Of a DNA stretch of 64,000 nucleotides, positions 7,713 through 16,464 are shown piece after piece. The DNA is taken from assembly GCA_016713365.1 (NCBI GenBank), contig JADJPG010000015.1, positions 1-64,000 on the forward strand, in the 5' to 3' direction. The translations under genes and the position numbers were made by a program. The notes beneath the pieces are model-generated. The model made no database searches. It saw nothing but the letters and a program-made list of their open reading frames with translations, and had not been told where the DNA came from. Source of the DNA: Verrucomicrobiota bacterium. Its GTDB lineage: Bacteria; Verrucomicrobiota; Verrucomicrobiia; Limisphaerales; JADJPG01. Numbering within the stretch: the stretch's first letter is position 1; each line of letters starts with the position of its first letter.

Positions 7713-8216
7713 TCATTTCACATTCCTCGCCGGGCGCATGAGTTCACCCTTCACACTGTCGAGAATGCCGTTGATGAACTTGCCGCTGTCCTGCGTGGAG
7801 AACCGCTTTGCGATGTCCACCGCCTCGTTGATGCTCACCACGGGCGGGATGTCGTCGCGGTGGAGCATCTCGTAAATGGCGAGACGCAGGATATTGCGGT
7901 CCACGGCGGCGATGCGCGGGATGTCCCAGTTCTTGGAAAACTTGCGGATGAGCGCGTCCGACTCGTCGCGATGCTCGATGGCGCCGCGGATGAGCGGGTC
8001 CGCGAAGAGCCGCACGGAAGCCTCGTCCGTGGTCGGCGGCGCGGGGTCAGCCGGCTTCTCGCCCCAGGTGGCGTTGCCCTTCTCCTCCGCGATCACGGCG
8101 CTGCGCTGCGAGCCCCAAAACTGTTCGAGCTCCGCATCCAGGTTCTCCGGCGGATTCATGTCATGCTGAAATAGAAATTGAACGGCGCGTTCCCGCGCCT
8201 CACGGCGTTTGCCCAT
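7713..8216 (-). CDS. nusB: Transcription antitermination protein NusB
   Basis: RNA-binding antitermination factor acting with NusE/S10 on rRNA operons. MGKRREARERAVQFLFQHDMNP is the classic N-terminus; WDIPRIAAVDRNILRLAIYEML and PPVVSINEAVDIAKRFSTQDSGKFINGILD form the conserved C-terminal helices. At 167 residues it is longer than E. coli NusB because of a Pro/Ala/Thr-rich stretch around residues 40-65. ATG 8216 is chosen over the longer open frame because it matches the family start. First gene of the leftward cluster with the PHP protein, ftsY and ribD. Confidence 0.93.
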   Translation of the reverse strand: MGKRREARERAVQFLFQHDMNPPENLDAELEQFWGSQRSAVIAEEKGNATWGEKPADPAPPTTDEASVRLFADPLIRGAIEHRDESDALIRKFSKNWDIPRIAAVDRNILRLAIYEMLHRDDIPPVVSINEAVDIAKRFSTQDSGKFINGILDSVKGELMRPARNVK

Positions 8217-8394
8217 GCCAGCAGGATGGGCCAAAATCGGTGGGGTAGGAAGGGAAAAGTCCGGCCCGTCGACACCCTTCGGTCTGCTGAAGCATCCTTG
8301 GCTTGAATCGCCTGACCGAAAGCGGTATACAATCAGGCGCAATCCTGAAGAAACGACGCCATGTATTCCTTGATGAGGTTTTGCCCCCCAGCCC

Positions 8395-10622
8395 ATGTCG
8401 ATCGGACAAGTTACGCTTGTTTTGTCATGGGTCATACTGCCGCAATCCCTGCTCAGCTCCATTTCGGTTGGCAGGCTGCAAACCCTGGGCGCAGTTGTCG
8501 CCCGGTTGCCGTGGATACAAACGGCGAAACCATTGTCCCCGACGAAGCTCTCCACGACATAATTGCTGTGGATACCTGCCGGGCATTCACATTGGCCCTG
8601 ACAAGTGCTGGCTCGGTGGTCTCGTGGGGCGCGGATGCCCCTGTTCCGCTGGCCGCCCATAGTGGTGTAAGGGCAATTGCCGCAGGTCACAGCCATGTAT
8701 TGGCGCTGAAGGCTGACGGAACCGTAGTGGCTTGGGGAACGCGCAACAACGCCGCCGAGACCAATGTCCCAGCCGATTTACGGGACGTAGTTCGGATATC
8801 AGCAGGCGGCAATCGAAGCATTGCCGTGAAAGGAGATGGGACGGCCGTCCAATGGGGCTTTGGCATAAATGGGTATACAAATCTGCTTCCAAGTCTGTCG
8901 AATATTCAGAGCGTCGAAACCAGCGGACTCCATGACGTCGTGCTACTGAACGACGGGACGGTAATTGCCTACGGCTACGGATTTAGCGGATCGAGTGCAG
9001 TCACTGGACTTACCAACGTAACAGCAGTAGCTGCTGGATTTCAGTTCAGCTTAGCACCCGCGACCGGCACGGTGTTCGCTCCCGGGAAGCGGGCGAACAC
9101 TCTGACGAACATCGCGTCAGGTTTGAGTAATGTTATTGCCATTTCGGCAGGGAATAGCTTTTGCCTGGCTCTCAAGAGCGATGGTTATGTCGTCGCTTGG
9201 GGGAACGGACCCTCATCATCAACAAACGCGCCCAACGAACTAGCTGGCGTGGTGGCAATTGGCGCAGGCTACGACCATTCCGCTGCGATATATACCTCTG
9301 CGCTTCCAGAGATTATTCAACAGCCAACAAGTTTGGATCTTCCCGAGTGGCAACCAGCGACTTTTTCGGTCAAGGCGAAAGGTTTTCCTCTCAGCTACAA
9401 GTGGACTAAGGACGGAATTGCAATTCCGGGCGCAACGAACTCGGCCTATGCAATCGCCGCAGTTCGACCGACAGATGCCGGAGAGTTTCGCGTCGAAGTA
9501 AGCAGTCCCTTTGGCGATGTGGTCACCGAACGCGCGAGGCTTTCCATCAAACCACCATTGCCGGGAAGAGTTGTAGCGTGGGGCAGTTTTAACACCTACG
9601 GACTTACGAATGTGCCGCCCGAAGCCCGAGGAGGCGTGGTCGCTGTGGCACCAGGTTTCAATCATGTCTTGGCATTGAAAGAAGACGGCACGGTGATCGG
9701 TTGGGGGAGCAATTCATTTGGAGAGACATCAATTCCACTTGGTTTGAGGGACATTGTTGCAATCGCGGCTGGACCATACTCATCCCTAGCATTGCGAAGA
9801 AATGGAAGCTTGGTGGGCTGGGGCAGGGAACGTGGAACGAACATTCCAACCGGTCTATCGAATGTGCAAGCCATTGCCGCAGGCAATGGACATTTCATCG
9901 CTCTTAAAAGTGATGGAACAGTTGCCGCATGGGGCAACAACAGCGGGGCACCTTTTCCGCCAGGAGGTACCGGGGGGCAGGCAACCGTTCCTTCTGGGTT
10001 AACGGGCGTTAATAGAATCGCTGCGGGCGGCTATCATTCAGTCGCTCTTCGTAGCAACGGCACAGTTGTAACATGGGGAAATAATTATTTTGGAGCGACG
10101 AATACGCCTGCAGGTTTAACTGACGTGATTGAAATCGCAGCAGGTGAAGTTTACACACTTGCTTTGCGACGCGAAGGAGGCGTTGTGGGCTGGGGGAGCA
10201 GCCTCTCGGGCATTCCTGCGCAAGCGCCAAGCGGAGTCGTGGCCATTGCTGTGGGCGGTGCGCAACCCATGGCGCTTCTGCAAAATGGAAACGTCATTTC
10301 ATGGACCAGCTCTACCAATATCTTCACTCCCGCCGTGCCTGACTTGAACAACGTGGTATCAATCGCCGGCCGTGATCAGGTATATTATGCAATCGTAGGG
10401 ATCGGTCTCCGTTCTGAGATGCTTCCAGATTCTAGTGATTACCTGATAAAATGGCCCGCCAGCGCCAGAGGTTTTGTTCTTCAGTCGACGACGGATCTAT
10501 CACCGCCGACAGTTTGGATGAATTCGACCACTGCTCCGACATTCACAGGAACACACTGGGCCGTCACAAATGTCACCAGCAACGAGAAACAGTTCTTTCG
10601 GCTCGTCGAGCCGTTCGACTGA
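8395..10622 (+). CDS. Secreted RCC1-repeat protein with Ig-like domain, apparent frameshift near the start
   Basis: About 740 residues. Two blocks of RCC1-type blades (repeats of AIAAGxxHxLALKxDGTVVAWG) surround one Ig-like domain (IIQQPTSLDLPEWQPATFSVKAKG ... DAGEFRVEVSS). These form beta-propellers; in Verrucomicrobiota such proteins are usually exported and their partners unknown. The C-terminus is the short module common to this phylum's secreted proteins (SRGFVLQSTTDL ... FFRLVEPFD). The main frame is open from 8361 but has no signal peptide. ATG 8395, in another frame, encodes a hydrophobic leader (VTLVLSWVILPQSLLSSIS) and a blade start (LQTLGAVVA). Adding one G at 8504-8505 joins them. 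I annotate that reading; the alternative start is ATG 8361. Confidence 0.72.
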
Positions 10623-10623
10623 C

Positions 10624-11589
10624 TCACAGTCCAAACGCCTTCTGCATCTGTTCGCGCACGGTCGTCAGGCGTTTCACGTCGCCGCCGCCGACTTCCGCCG
10701 TCGCCCAGCCGCAGAAGTTGGTGTCCGAAAGCGCGGCGCGGACCTTGTCCCACGGCAGGTCGTCGTCCGGGCTGGTGATGTCCACGAACTTGTTCTTCGC
10801 GCGGCTGAAGCCTTTCACGTCCAGCTTCACGCAGCGGCGGCCGAACGCGCGGATCCAGTCTGAAGGCTGGGCGTACTTCCAGTGGTTGCCGACGTCGTAG
10901 TACATCCCCACCCAGGGGCTGTTGAAGCTGTCCACGAACTTGATGAAGCGATCCGCCGTCTGTTCCGGTCCCTTGTCGTGGTCGTACATCATCTTGTTCC
11001 ACACGTTCTCGAACAGGATTGCCTGGCCGAGTGACGCCGCCAGCGGCAGGGATTTCTTAATCTCCGCGCGGCAACGTTCCTCGATCTCCGCTTCCGGACC
11101 ATCCGTGCCCTGCCCGACGACGATGAGAATTCCGCTGCCGCCCGCCGCATGTGAAACGCGCAGGCAGTGATCGAGATTCGCCCGCGCCTTGTCGCGCGTT
11201 TCCTGCTTCGCGTCCGTCAGGCGCACGCCCCAGTGCGTGTGATTAATCGCGTTGTGAACGAACACGCCCGAAGCACGGACCGCTTCGCGCGCTTCGTCCG
11301 CCGTGAAACTGCCCGCCTCATCGAAATCCACGCCGTCGAATCCCGCGTCGCCCGCCATGCGCAGGCGCTCGGTTACGGTCAGCGTTTTGTCGCCGGCCTT
11401 CTTCGCGATCATCGTCAGCTTGCACGAGAGCAGCAGACGTTTGCCCGCAGGCGGCAGGATGGTGCCGCCAGAGGCGGGCTTGGCCGCGGAGTCAGCGGCG
11501 CGGAGCGGGGCCACCGCCGTGGCAGCGCCGAGGGCGAGCGTGGTGGAAACGAAGCTGCGACGGGAGAGATTGAGCTTGGTGTCGTTCAT
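10624..11589 (-). CDS. Tat-exported sugar phosphate isomerase/epimerase-like TIM-barrel protein
   Basis: 321 residues. The N-terminus NLSRRSFVSTTLALGAATAVAPLRA is a twin-arginine signal, so the folded protein should be exported. The rest resembles the xylose-isomerase-like TIM barrel: GFDGVDFDEAGSF, AINHTHWGVRLTDA, ILFENVWNKMMYD, GMYYDVGNHW and VKLDVKGFSRAKNKF hold the typical metal-ligand Glu, Asp and His positions. ATG 11589 is used because it places the Tat motif near the N-terminus; the frame itself opens at 11661. It ends two bases from the RCC1 gene's stop, a convergent arrangement. The substrate, probably a sugar or inositol derivative, is unknown. Confidence 0.82.
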   Translation of the reverse strand: MNDTKLNLSRRSFVSTTLALGAATAVAPLRAADSAAKPASGGTILPPAGKRLLLSCKLTMIAKKAGDKTLTVTERLRMAGDAGFDGVDFDEAGSFTADEAREAVRASGVFVHNAINHTHWGVRLTDAKQETRDKARANLDHCLRVSHAAGGSGILIVVGQGTDGPEAEIEERCRAEIKKSLPLAASLGQAILFENVWNKMMYDHDKGPEQTADRFIKFVDSFNSPWVGMYYDVGNHWKYAQPSDWIRAFGRRCVKLDVKGFSRAKNKFVDITSPDDDLPWDKVRAALSDTNFCGWATAEVGGGDVKRLTTVREQMQKAFGL

Positions 11590-11676
11590 AAGCGTTATGG
11601 GTTTGCGCGTAGTTGAGCTTTCATGACGCCGGGTGGGAAGCCCGCATTCGATCTTCAACACACAGCGAGGGACGCG

Positions 11677-14079
11677 TTACGACAGGTTCACCGGATCGAT
11701 GTCCACGGCAAGCGTCACGTCGTCCGGCAGTTCGAGGGACTCGATCAACGCCGCGAGATGGCGGCTGAGCACGCTCATCTGCCGCGTGCGCAGCATGAGT
11801 TGATAACGGTAGAAGGATTCGGCGCGAGCCAGCGGCGCAGGCGCAGGGCCGGCGATGACCAGATCGGAGGGCAGAGGAGAAAAGGAGCTGAGGGGAGAAG
11901 GGGCCGCACGCTTTTCATCGAGGCCAAGCGACAGTTCCTCATTCCCCTTTTCTCCTTTTCCCCTTTTCTCTTCCACCCGTCCCCGCTTCTCCAGCTCGGC
12001 GCGCACATGCTCCGCGGAGAACTTCACCTTCTCCTCGTTACGTCCCTTCAGCACAATCAGCGCGATCCGGCCCGCGGGCGGATACTTCAACTGCTCCCGA
12101 AACTCGATCTCCTGATCGTAGAAGCCCGCGTAGTCGTGACGGCGCGCGTATTGAATCGCCGGATGAAACGGCGTGAATGCCTGCACGAACACCTCGCCTT
12201 CCACATCGCCACGGCCGGCTCTACCGGCGACCTGCGTGAGCAATTGAAAGGTTCTTTCGCCCGCGCGGAAGTCGGGAATGTGCAGACTAAGATCCGCGTA
12301 GATGATTCCGACGAGCGTGACGTTCGGGAAATGCAGGCCCTTCGCAATCATCTGCGTGCCGACGAGGATGTCGATCTTGCCCGTGCGGAAATCGCCGAGG
12401 ATGCGGCGGAAGTCGTCCTTGCGCTTGAGCACATCGGAATCCATGCGCTTGATGCGCGCCTGAGGAAAGAGCTTGGTCAACGTGTCCTCGACGCGCTCGG
12501 TGCCGAGGCCGGAGTAGCGGATGGCCGGATTGGAACATTTCGGCTCCGGGCAGACCTTGGGAGCCTTGGCCTCGTGACCGCAGATGTGGCAAAGCAGCTT
12601 CTGCGCGGCGCGATGGTAGGTGAGTGACACGCTGCAATTCGGGCACTCCGCCACGTAACCGCACGACGGACATTGCAACGAGGTGGACCAGCCGCGGCGG
12701 TTGAGGAACAGGATGACCTGCTCGCCCTTCTCCAGACGCTGCGTGATCGCTTCCTTGAGTTGCTGCGAAAAAATCTGGGCGCCTTTGCTCTTTCGGTTCT
12801 CGGCCCGCATGTCGACGACGCGGACGATCGGCATCTTCTGCGCGTCCACGCGAAGCTTCATTTCCAGCAGCGTGTATTTGCCGCGATGCGCGTTGTAGAA
12901 ACTCTCCATCGAAGGCGTGGCCGAACCAAGCACGACGACCGCGCCTTCCATCTGACCACGCACCACCGCGACATCGCGCGCGTGGTAACGCGGTGATTCC
13001 TCCTGCTTGTAGGAATGCTCGTGCTCTTCATCCACGATGATGAGCCCCAGTGGATCGACCGGCGCAAAGATTGCCGAGCGCGCCCCAATGACGATGCGCG
13101 CGCGGCCCTGGCGAATCTTGTGCCATTCATCGTGGCGTTCGCCGGTCGAAAGATGGCTGTGCAGAACGGCGACGAGCGTCTGATGTTTTCCGGAACTGAA
13201 GCGAGCCTTGAAGCGCTCGACGGTTTGCGGGGTCAGAGAAATCTCCGGCACGAGCACAATCGCGCCCTTTCCCTGTTCCAGAGCATGGGCGATGGCCTGC
13301 AGATAAACCTCCGTCTTGCCACTGCCCGTGACGCCGTGGAGGAGAAACGCCGCAGAGGAGCGTGGGGGAAGAGGGGAAGAGGAGCTGGAAACCAGCGCTC
13401 CCTCGCTACTCTGCTCCTTTTCTCCTTCTCTCCTTTTCCCGGCCGGAGAGTTCATGGCCGCCATGATCTTGGAGAGCGCCGCCGCCTGCTCGTCATTCAG
13501 CACGAGCGGTTGCGAGGGCAGGATGTGTTCGTTCGCGTAAGGATCGCGCTCAGAAATTTGCGGGCTGATGGTGACGAGTCCTTTGTCCTCCAGCTTCCGC
13601 ACAGTCTCGGCAGTCGTATCTGTGAGGCGCAGTAGTTCCTGCAACGGCAGCTCGCGCCATTCTTCGATGACATTCCAGACATCTTCCTGGCGTTTGGTGA
13701 GCTTTGGCAGCTCGCCCGTGCGCGGCACGACGCGGACAAACAATCGTTCCCGCCAGCCGGATTCCTCCTTGCGCACGGCATCCGGCAACACGCTCTTGAG
13801 CGCGATCTCGACCGGGCAGCAATAGTAGTCCCCAATCCATCGCGCGAGTTGGAGCACCTTGGGCGTGACCTGGCTTTGCTGACCGATGATCTTCGTGATC
13901 GCGCGCAGGTTGGTGTGCGTGGATTCCTGGATGAGTGCGGTCACCACGCCCATGACCTGACGCGGCCCGAAGGGCACTTTTACGCGGCACCCGACCTCAA
14001 TGCGCCCGGCCATTTCTGGCGGGATGGCGTAATCGAAATCCTTGCGGAGTGCGATTTCGAGGGTGACGCGCGCGATCAT
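11677..14079 (-). CDS. priA: Primosomal protein N' (replication restart helicase)
   Basis: 3'-5' DNA helicase that reloads the replisome at stalled forks. The chosen ATG (14079) gives IARVTLEIALRKDFDYAIPPEM, the usual start of the DNA-binding domain. GVTGSGKTEVYLQ is Walker A, DEEHEHSYKQE Walker B, and CPSCGYVAECPNCSVSL ... LCHICGHEAKAPKVCPEPKC the eight-Cys zinc module; LVGTQMIAKGLHFPNVTLVG and TQVAGRAGRGDVEGEV are C-terminal helicase motifs. Two low-complexity segments are unusual: KRREGEKEQ...SSSSPLPPRSS just before Walker A (13355-13445) and RVEEKRGKGEKG...SSFSPLPSD near the C-terminus (11870-11975). Both come from DNA with a purine-rich arm facing a pyrimidine-rich arm. Confidence 0.93.
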   Translation of the reverse strand: MIARVTLEIALRKDFDYAIPPEMAGRIEVGCRVKVPFGPRQVMGVVTALIQESTHTNLRAITKIIGQQSQVTPKVLQLARWIGDYYCCPVEIALKSVLPDAVRKEESGWRERLFVRVVPRTGELPKLTKRQEDVWNVIEEWRELPLQELLRLTDTTAETVRKLEDKGLVTISPQISERDPYANEHILPSQPLVLNDEQAAALSKIMAAMNSPAGKRREGEKEQSSEGALVSSSSSPLPPRSSAAFLLHGVTGSGKTEVYLQAIAHALEQGKGAIVLVPEISLTPQTVERFKARFSSGKHQTLVAVLHSHLSTGERHDEWHKIRQGRARIVIGARSAIFAPVDPLGLIIVDEEHEHSYKQEESPRYHARDVAVVRGQMEGAVVVLGSATPSMESFYNAHRGKYTLLEMKLRVDAQKMPIVRVVDMRAENRKSKGAQIFSQQLKEAITQRLEKGEQVILFLNRRGWSTSLQCPSCGYVAECPNCSVSLTYHRAAQKLLCHICGHEAKAPKVCPEPKCSNPAIRYSGLGTERVEDTLTKLFPQARIKRMDSDVLKRKDDFRRILGDFRTGKIDILVGTQMIAKGLHFPNVTLVGIIYADLSLHIPDFRAGERTFQLLTQVAGRAGRGDVEGEVFVQAFTPFHPAIQYARRHDYAGFYDQEIEFREQLKYPPAGRIALIVLKGRNEEKVKFSAEHVRAELEKRGRVEEKRGKGEKGNEELSLGLDEKRAAPSPLSSFSPLPSDLVIAGPAPAPLARAESFYRYQLMLRTRQMSVLSRHLAALIESLELPDDVTLAVDIDPVNLS
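11870..11975. repeat. Purine/pyrimidine-armed insertion in priA, copy 1
   Basis: The plus strand begins with a purine run (AGAGGAGAAAAGG, GGGGAGAAGGGG) and ends with a pyrimidine run (CCCCTTTTCTCC repeated), giving an imperfect inverted repeat around a 40-50 base centre. It is open in the PriA frame and encodes a Lys/Glu/Gly arm, a short centre and a Ser/Pro/Leu arm. Confidence 0.6.
13355..13445. repeat. Purine/pyrimidine-armed insertion in priA, copy 2
   Basis: Same design as 11870-11975: it also opens with AGAGGAG, then GGGGGAAGAGGGGAAGAGG, a non-repetitive centre, and CTCCTTTTCTCC-type pyrimidines. It encodes the insertion directly before the Walker A motif and keeps the frame open. Confidence 0.55.
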
Positions 14080-14234
14080 CGTCAGTAAGTCTAGCCACGT
14101 GATTTCGGAGTCCAAGCTTTGTGTGAAGCTGGCAGGCGGCGCCGAGTATTTTCGACCACGGATGGGCACCGTTGGACACGGATTCATTGAAATGATCGTC
14201 CCCAGTTTTCCGTCACGAGACGTTCAGCAGCCTC

Positions 14235-14810
14235 ATGATTGATCTCATCAAACGTTACAAGTGGTGGCTGTTCGGGATCATCCTGCTCGGCGGAGTTGCC
14301 ACCTGGTTGGAACAATGGCGCAGCCACCACGAGCACAGTCAGGACACGGTGATTCTGGCGGCGAGCCGGAAGCACGGCGTGGAGCCGGCGCTCGTGAAGG
14401 CCGTTGTCTGGCGCGAGAGCTGGTTCGATCCGAACGCCAAAGGCACGAGTGGCGAGGTGGGCTTGATGCAGATCATGAAAGACACGGCCAGCGACTGGGC
14501 CACCGCACAACGCTTCACCTCGTTCGCGCACCACGAGTTGTTTGATCCGGCGAAGAACACCGACTGCGGCGCTTGGTATCTCCGAAAGCTCCTGGTGCGT
14601 TACCGCAACACCGACAATCCCATCGTCTACGCGCTGGCCGCTTACAACGCCGGGCCGGGGCGCGTCACGAAGTGGAGCAAGGGCGGAACGATCACGAACA
14701 GCGTCGAGTTCCTGGAGCAGATGGATTTTCCCGGCACGAAGAAGTATGTGCGGTCGGTGATCACGCGATACCGGCACTACCAGGAGAGCTTTCCCGCCCG
14801 GCAAGGTTAG
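14235..14810 (+). CDS. Membrane-anchored lytic transglycosylase (SLT domain)
   Basis: Predicted peptidoglycan lytic transglycosylase that cleaves the MurNAc-GlcNAc bond, forming 1,6-anhydroMurNAc. MIDLIKRYKWWLFGIILLGGVA is an uncleaved membrane anchor. The catalytic domain has Glu61 in AVVWRESWFDPNA, then GEVGLMQIM, AWYLRKLLVRY and ALAAYNAGPGRVTKW, the full SLT motif order. The 191-residue size is that of a minimal catalytic domain. It is divergent from priA with about 155 bases between the starts; a role in remodelling or in making gaps for complexes cannot be chosen from context. Confidence 0.88.
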   Translation: MIDLIKRYKWWLFGIILLGGVATWLEQWRSHHEHSQDTVILAASRKHGVEPALVKAVVWRESWFDPNAKGTSGEVGLMQIMKDTASDWATAQRFTSFAHHELFDPAKNTDCGAWYLRKLLVRYRNTDNPIVYALAAYNAGPGRVTKWSKGGTITNSVEFLEQMDFPGTKKYVRSVITRYRHYQESFPARQG

Positions 14811-14844
14811 CAGAGCCTGACCGACGGCGCGCCCGGCGTTGATC

Positions 14845-15561
14845 TTAATCCACCGTCACCGACTTGAGCCGGGCTTCGACTTCCTGGCGGAGCCGCTCCC
14901 GTTCTTCATCGCTCAATTCGCGCGGCACGACAATCGGCGGCGTCAGGCGCATGACGCACTTCGCGAACGGAAGCGGAATCTGGAACCTGTCCCAGCTTTT
15001 CACCTGAATCTTCCAGCTCAACGAATAGGAAACTGGAATGACGGGAAGCCCGGTGAGCTGCGCCAGCGTGATCACACCATCCTGCACGATGTAGCACGGA
15101 CCACGCGGACCATCTGGCGTGATGGCGACATCGTACCCGCGCTCCGCCCAGGTGATTAATTCAAGTAAAGCCTGGCGTCCGCGTCGGCTCGTGGATCCGC
15201 GGGCGGGTTGAACCTCATAAAGCTCCAGCACTCGGGAGAGCAGCCCGCCGTCCTTGCTCGCGCTCACCATGGCGGCCAAACGCGGCTCGCGTCCGATGGT
15301 GCTCAGATAAAGCCGGTAGATTTCGAGGCACAACGCCAGGCGATTGTGCCAGATGCAGAAGATCGCACGCTGCCCCTGGCCGTTTGTCAGCACGCCCGTT
15401 TCATCCCGCCACTCGTAACGAATCGTCGCCGAGACCACCCGCGCACAAAGATAGATCAACCGCGCCACGAGGCGTTGATGCCACTTCGGCTTGTGCGGAA
15501 TCACCACTCCGCTGCGCTGTGGTTTATGTGGCTTCGACATGGTCTGAACCGCCGGCATCAT
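14845..15561 (-). CDS. DUF374-type lysophospholipid acyltransferase family protein
   Basis: 238 residues related to the DUF374 branch of acyltransferases (LpxL/PlsC-like fold). IFCIWHNRLALCLEIY has the His-containing active-site region (HN for the usual HxxxxD), AMVSASKDGGLLSRVLELY follows, and ITPDGPRGPCYIVQDGVI is the family's most recognisable motif. A hydrophobic N-terminal stretch suggests peripheral membrane location. The ATG at 15561 overlaps the ruvA stop (ATGA, 15558-15561), so translation is probably coupled. A role in lipid A or phospholipid acylation is likely, but the acceptor is unknown. Confidence 0.8.
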   Translation of the reverse strand: MMPAVQTMSKPHKPQRSGVVIPHKPKWHQRLVARLIYLCARVVSATIRYEWRDETGVLTNGQGQRAIFCIWHNRLALCLEIYRLYLSTIGREPRLAAMVSASKDGGLLSRVLELYEVQPARGSTSRRGRQALLELITWAERGYDVAITPDGPRGPCYIVQDGVITLAQLTGLPVIPVSYSLSWKIQVKSWDRFQIPLPFAKCVMRLTPPIVVPRELSDEERERLRQEVEARLKSVTVD

Positions 15562-16163
15562 GCGCCTTTCTTCAAGCTCGCGCGCACAAGTTCTTCCACG
15601 CTCGCCTGCGCGCCCAGCAACGCCTGCGACGCGCGGATGGCGTCGTGCGCTTCCGGTTGCTTGAAGCCGAGCGCCATGAGCGCGAGTACGGCGTCATTCA
15701 CCTTCTGATCGGCCGCGGAGAGTGAACGCTGCGCGCTGCTGGCCTCCCAGGCGCCGGCCGCGCCCATCTTGTCGCGCAGCTCAACGACGATGCGCTCGGC
15801 CGTTTTCTTGCCGACACCGGAAATCTGCGAGAGCGCCTTCACGTCGCCATTGGCGACCGCACCGCGGAGCGCGACGGGATTCATGCCGCTGAGAACGTTG
15901 AGCGCGATCTTCGGTCCGATGCCGCTGACGGTGTGAATGAGCAGCCGGAACAGGTCACGCTCGGCCGCGGTCATGAAGCCGTAAAGCACATGCGCATCTT
16001 CGCGAATCGCGAGGTGGGTAAGGATTTGGACATCGGCTCCGGGCGCCGGAAGCTTGTCGAACGAGGACAGCGGAATGAGCACTTCATAGCCCACGCCGTT
16101 CACATCGACGGTGGCTTGCGTGGGCAGGGCATCAATCAGTTTGCCGCGCAGGAACGTAATCAT
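15558..16163 (-). CDS. ruvA: Holliday junction branch migration protein RuvA
   Basis: Tetrameric Holliday-junction-binding subunit that recruits RuvB. The N-terminal OB fold reads MITFLRGKLIDALPTQATVDVNGVGYEV; the tandem helix-hairpin-helix motifs are SGIGPKIALNVLSGM and ISGVGKKTAERIVVEL; the C-terminal domain III (NDAVLALMALGFKQPEA) would bind RuvB. Length of 201 residues is standard. It sits in an operon with ruvC and a small membrane protein upstream and an acyltransferase downstream; ruvB is not in the window. Confidence 0.95.
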   Translation of the reverse strand: MITFLRGKLIDALPTQATVDVNGVGYEVLIPLSSFDKLPAPGADVQILTHLAIREDAHVLYGFMTAAERDLFRLLIHTVSGIGPKIALNVLSGMNPVALRGAVANGDVKALSQISGVGKKTAERIVVELRDKMGAAGAWEASSAQRSLSAADQKVNDAVLALMALGFKQPEAHDAIRASQALLGAQASVEELVRASLKKGA

Positions 16164-16241
16164 CGGCGGGGATTATCCACAGGTGCCGGGCGGACGCTAC
16201 GCGAAAGCGCGGAACGTCGACACGGGAAGGAACCGGGCGGT

Positions 16242-16463
16242 TCAATCTCCTCCACCACCATCGCCGCCTCCGCCGTCGCCACCACCAGAATCGCCGCCAT
16301 GGCTGTGGCCCGCATGACCGCCATCGCCTCCGCCGCCACTGCAACCGCAGCCGCCCGAATGATTGTCGCACTTGCCAGACTTGCTGCGGTTCATGTCAAA
16401 GAGCGCCGCAGCCACGGCGGCTCCGACAACGAGAAAAACAATCACGATGATGATGGTGGTCAT
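16242..16463 (-). CDS. Small Cys/Gly/His-rich membrane protein between ruvC and ruvA
   Basis: 73 residues: one TM helix (TIIIVIVFLVVGAAVAAALF), a short basic linker, a Cys cluster (CDNHSGGCGCSGGGG), a His segment (GHAGHSHGGD) and GGGGD repeats at the end. The ATG at 16463 lies next to the ruvC stop (16465), so it is probably translated from the ruvC transcript. The TM-then-CxxxxxCxC layout resembles FeoB-associated Cys-rich proteins, but there is no iron transporter here. The Cys and His residues suggest metal binding. Codon-level GGC/GAT repetition could inflate the tail. Function unknown; I consider it real because of its tight operon fit. Confidence 0.6.
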   Translation of the reverse strand: MTTIIIVIVFLVVGAAVAAALFDMNRSKSGKCDNHSGGCGCSGGGGDGGHAGHSHGGDSGGGDGGGGDGGGGD

Positions 16464-16464
16464 G

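Noticed and set aside
16242..16330. GGC/GAT-type repeat tract as a separate repeat element
   Set aside because: It is the coding tail of the small Cys/Gly-rich protein; codon-level repetition explains it.
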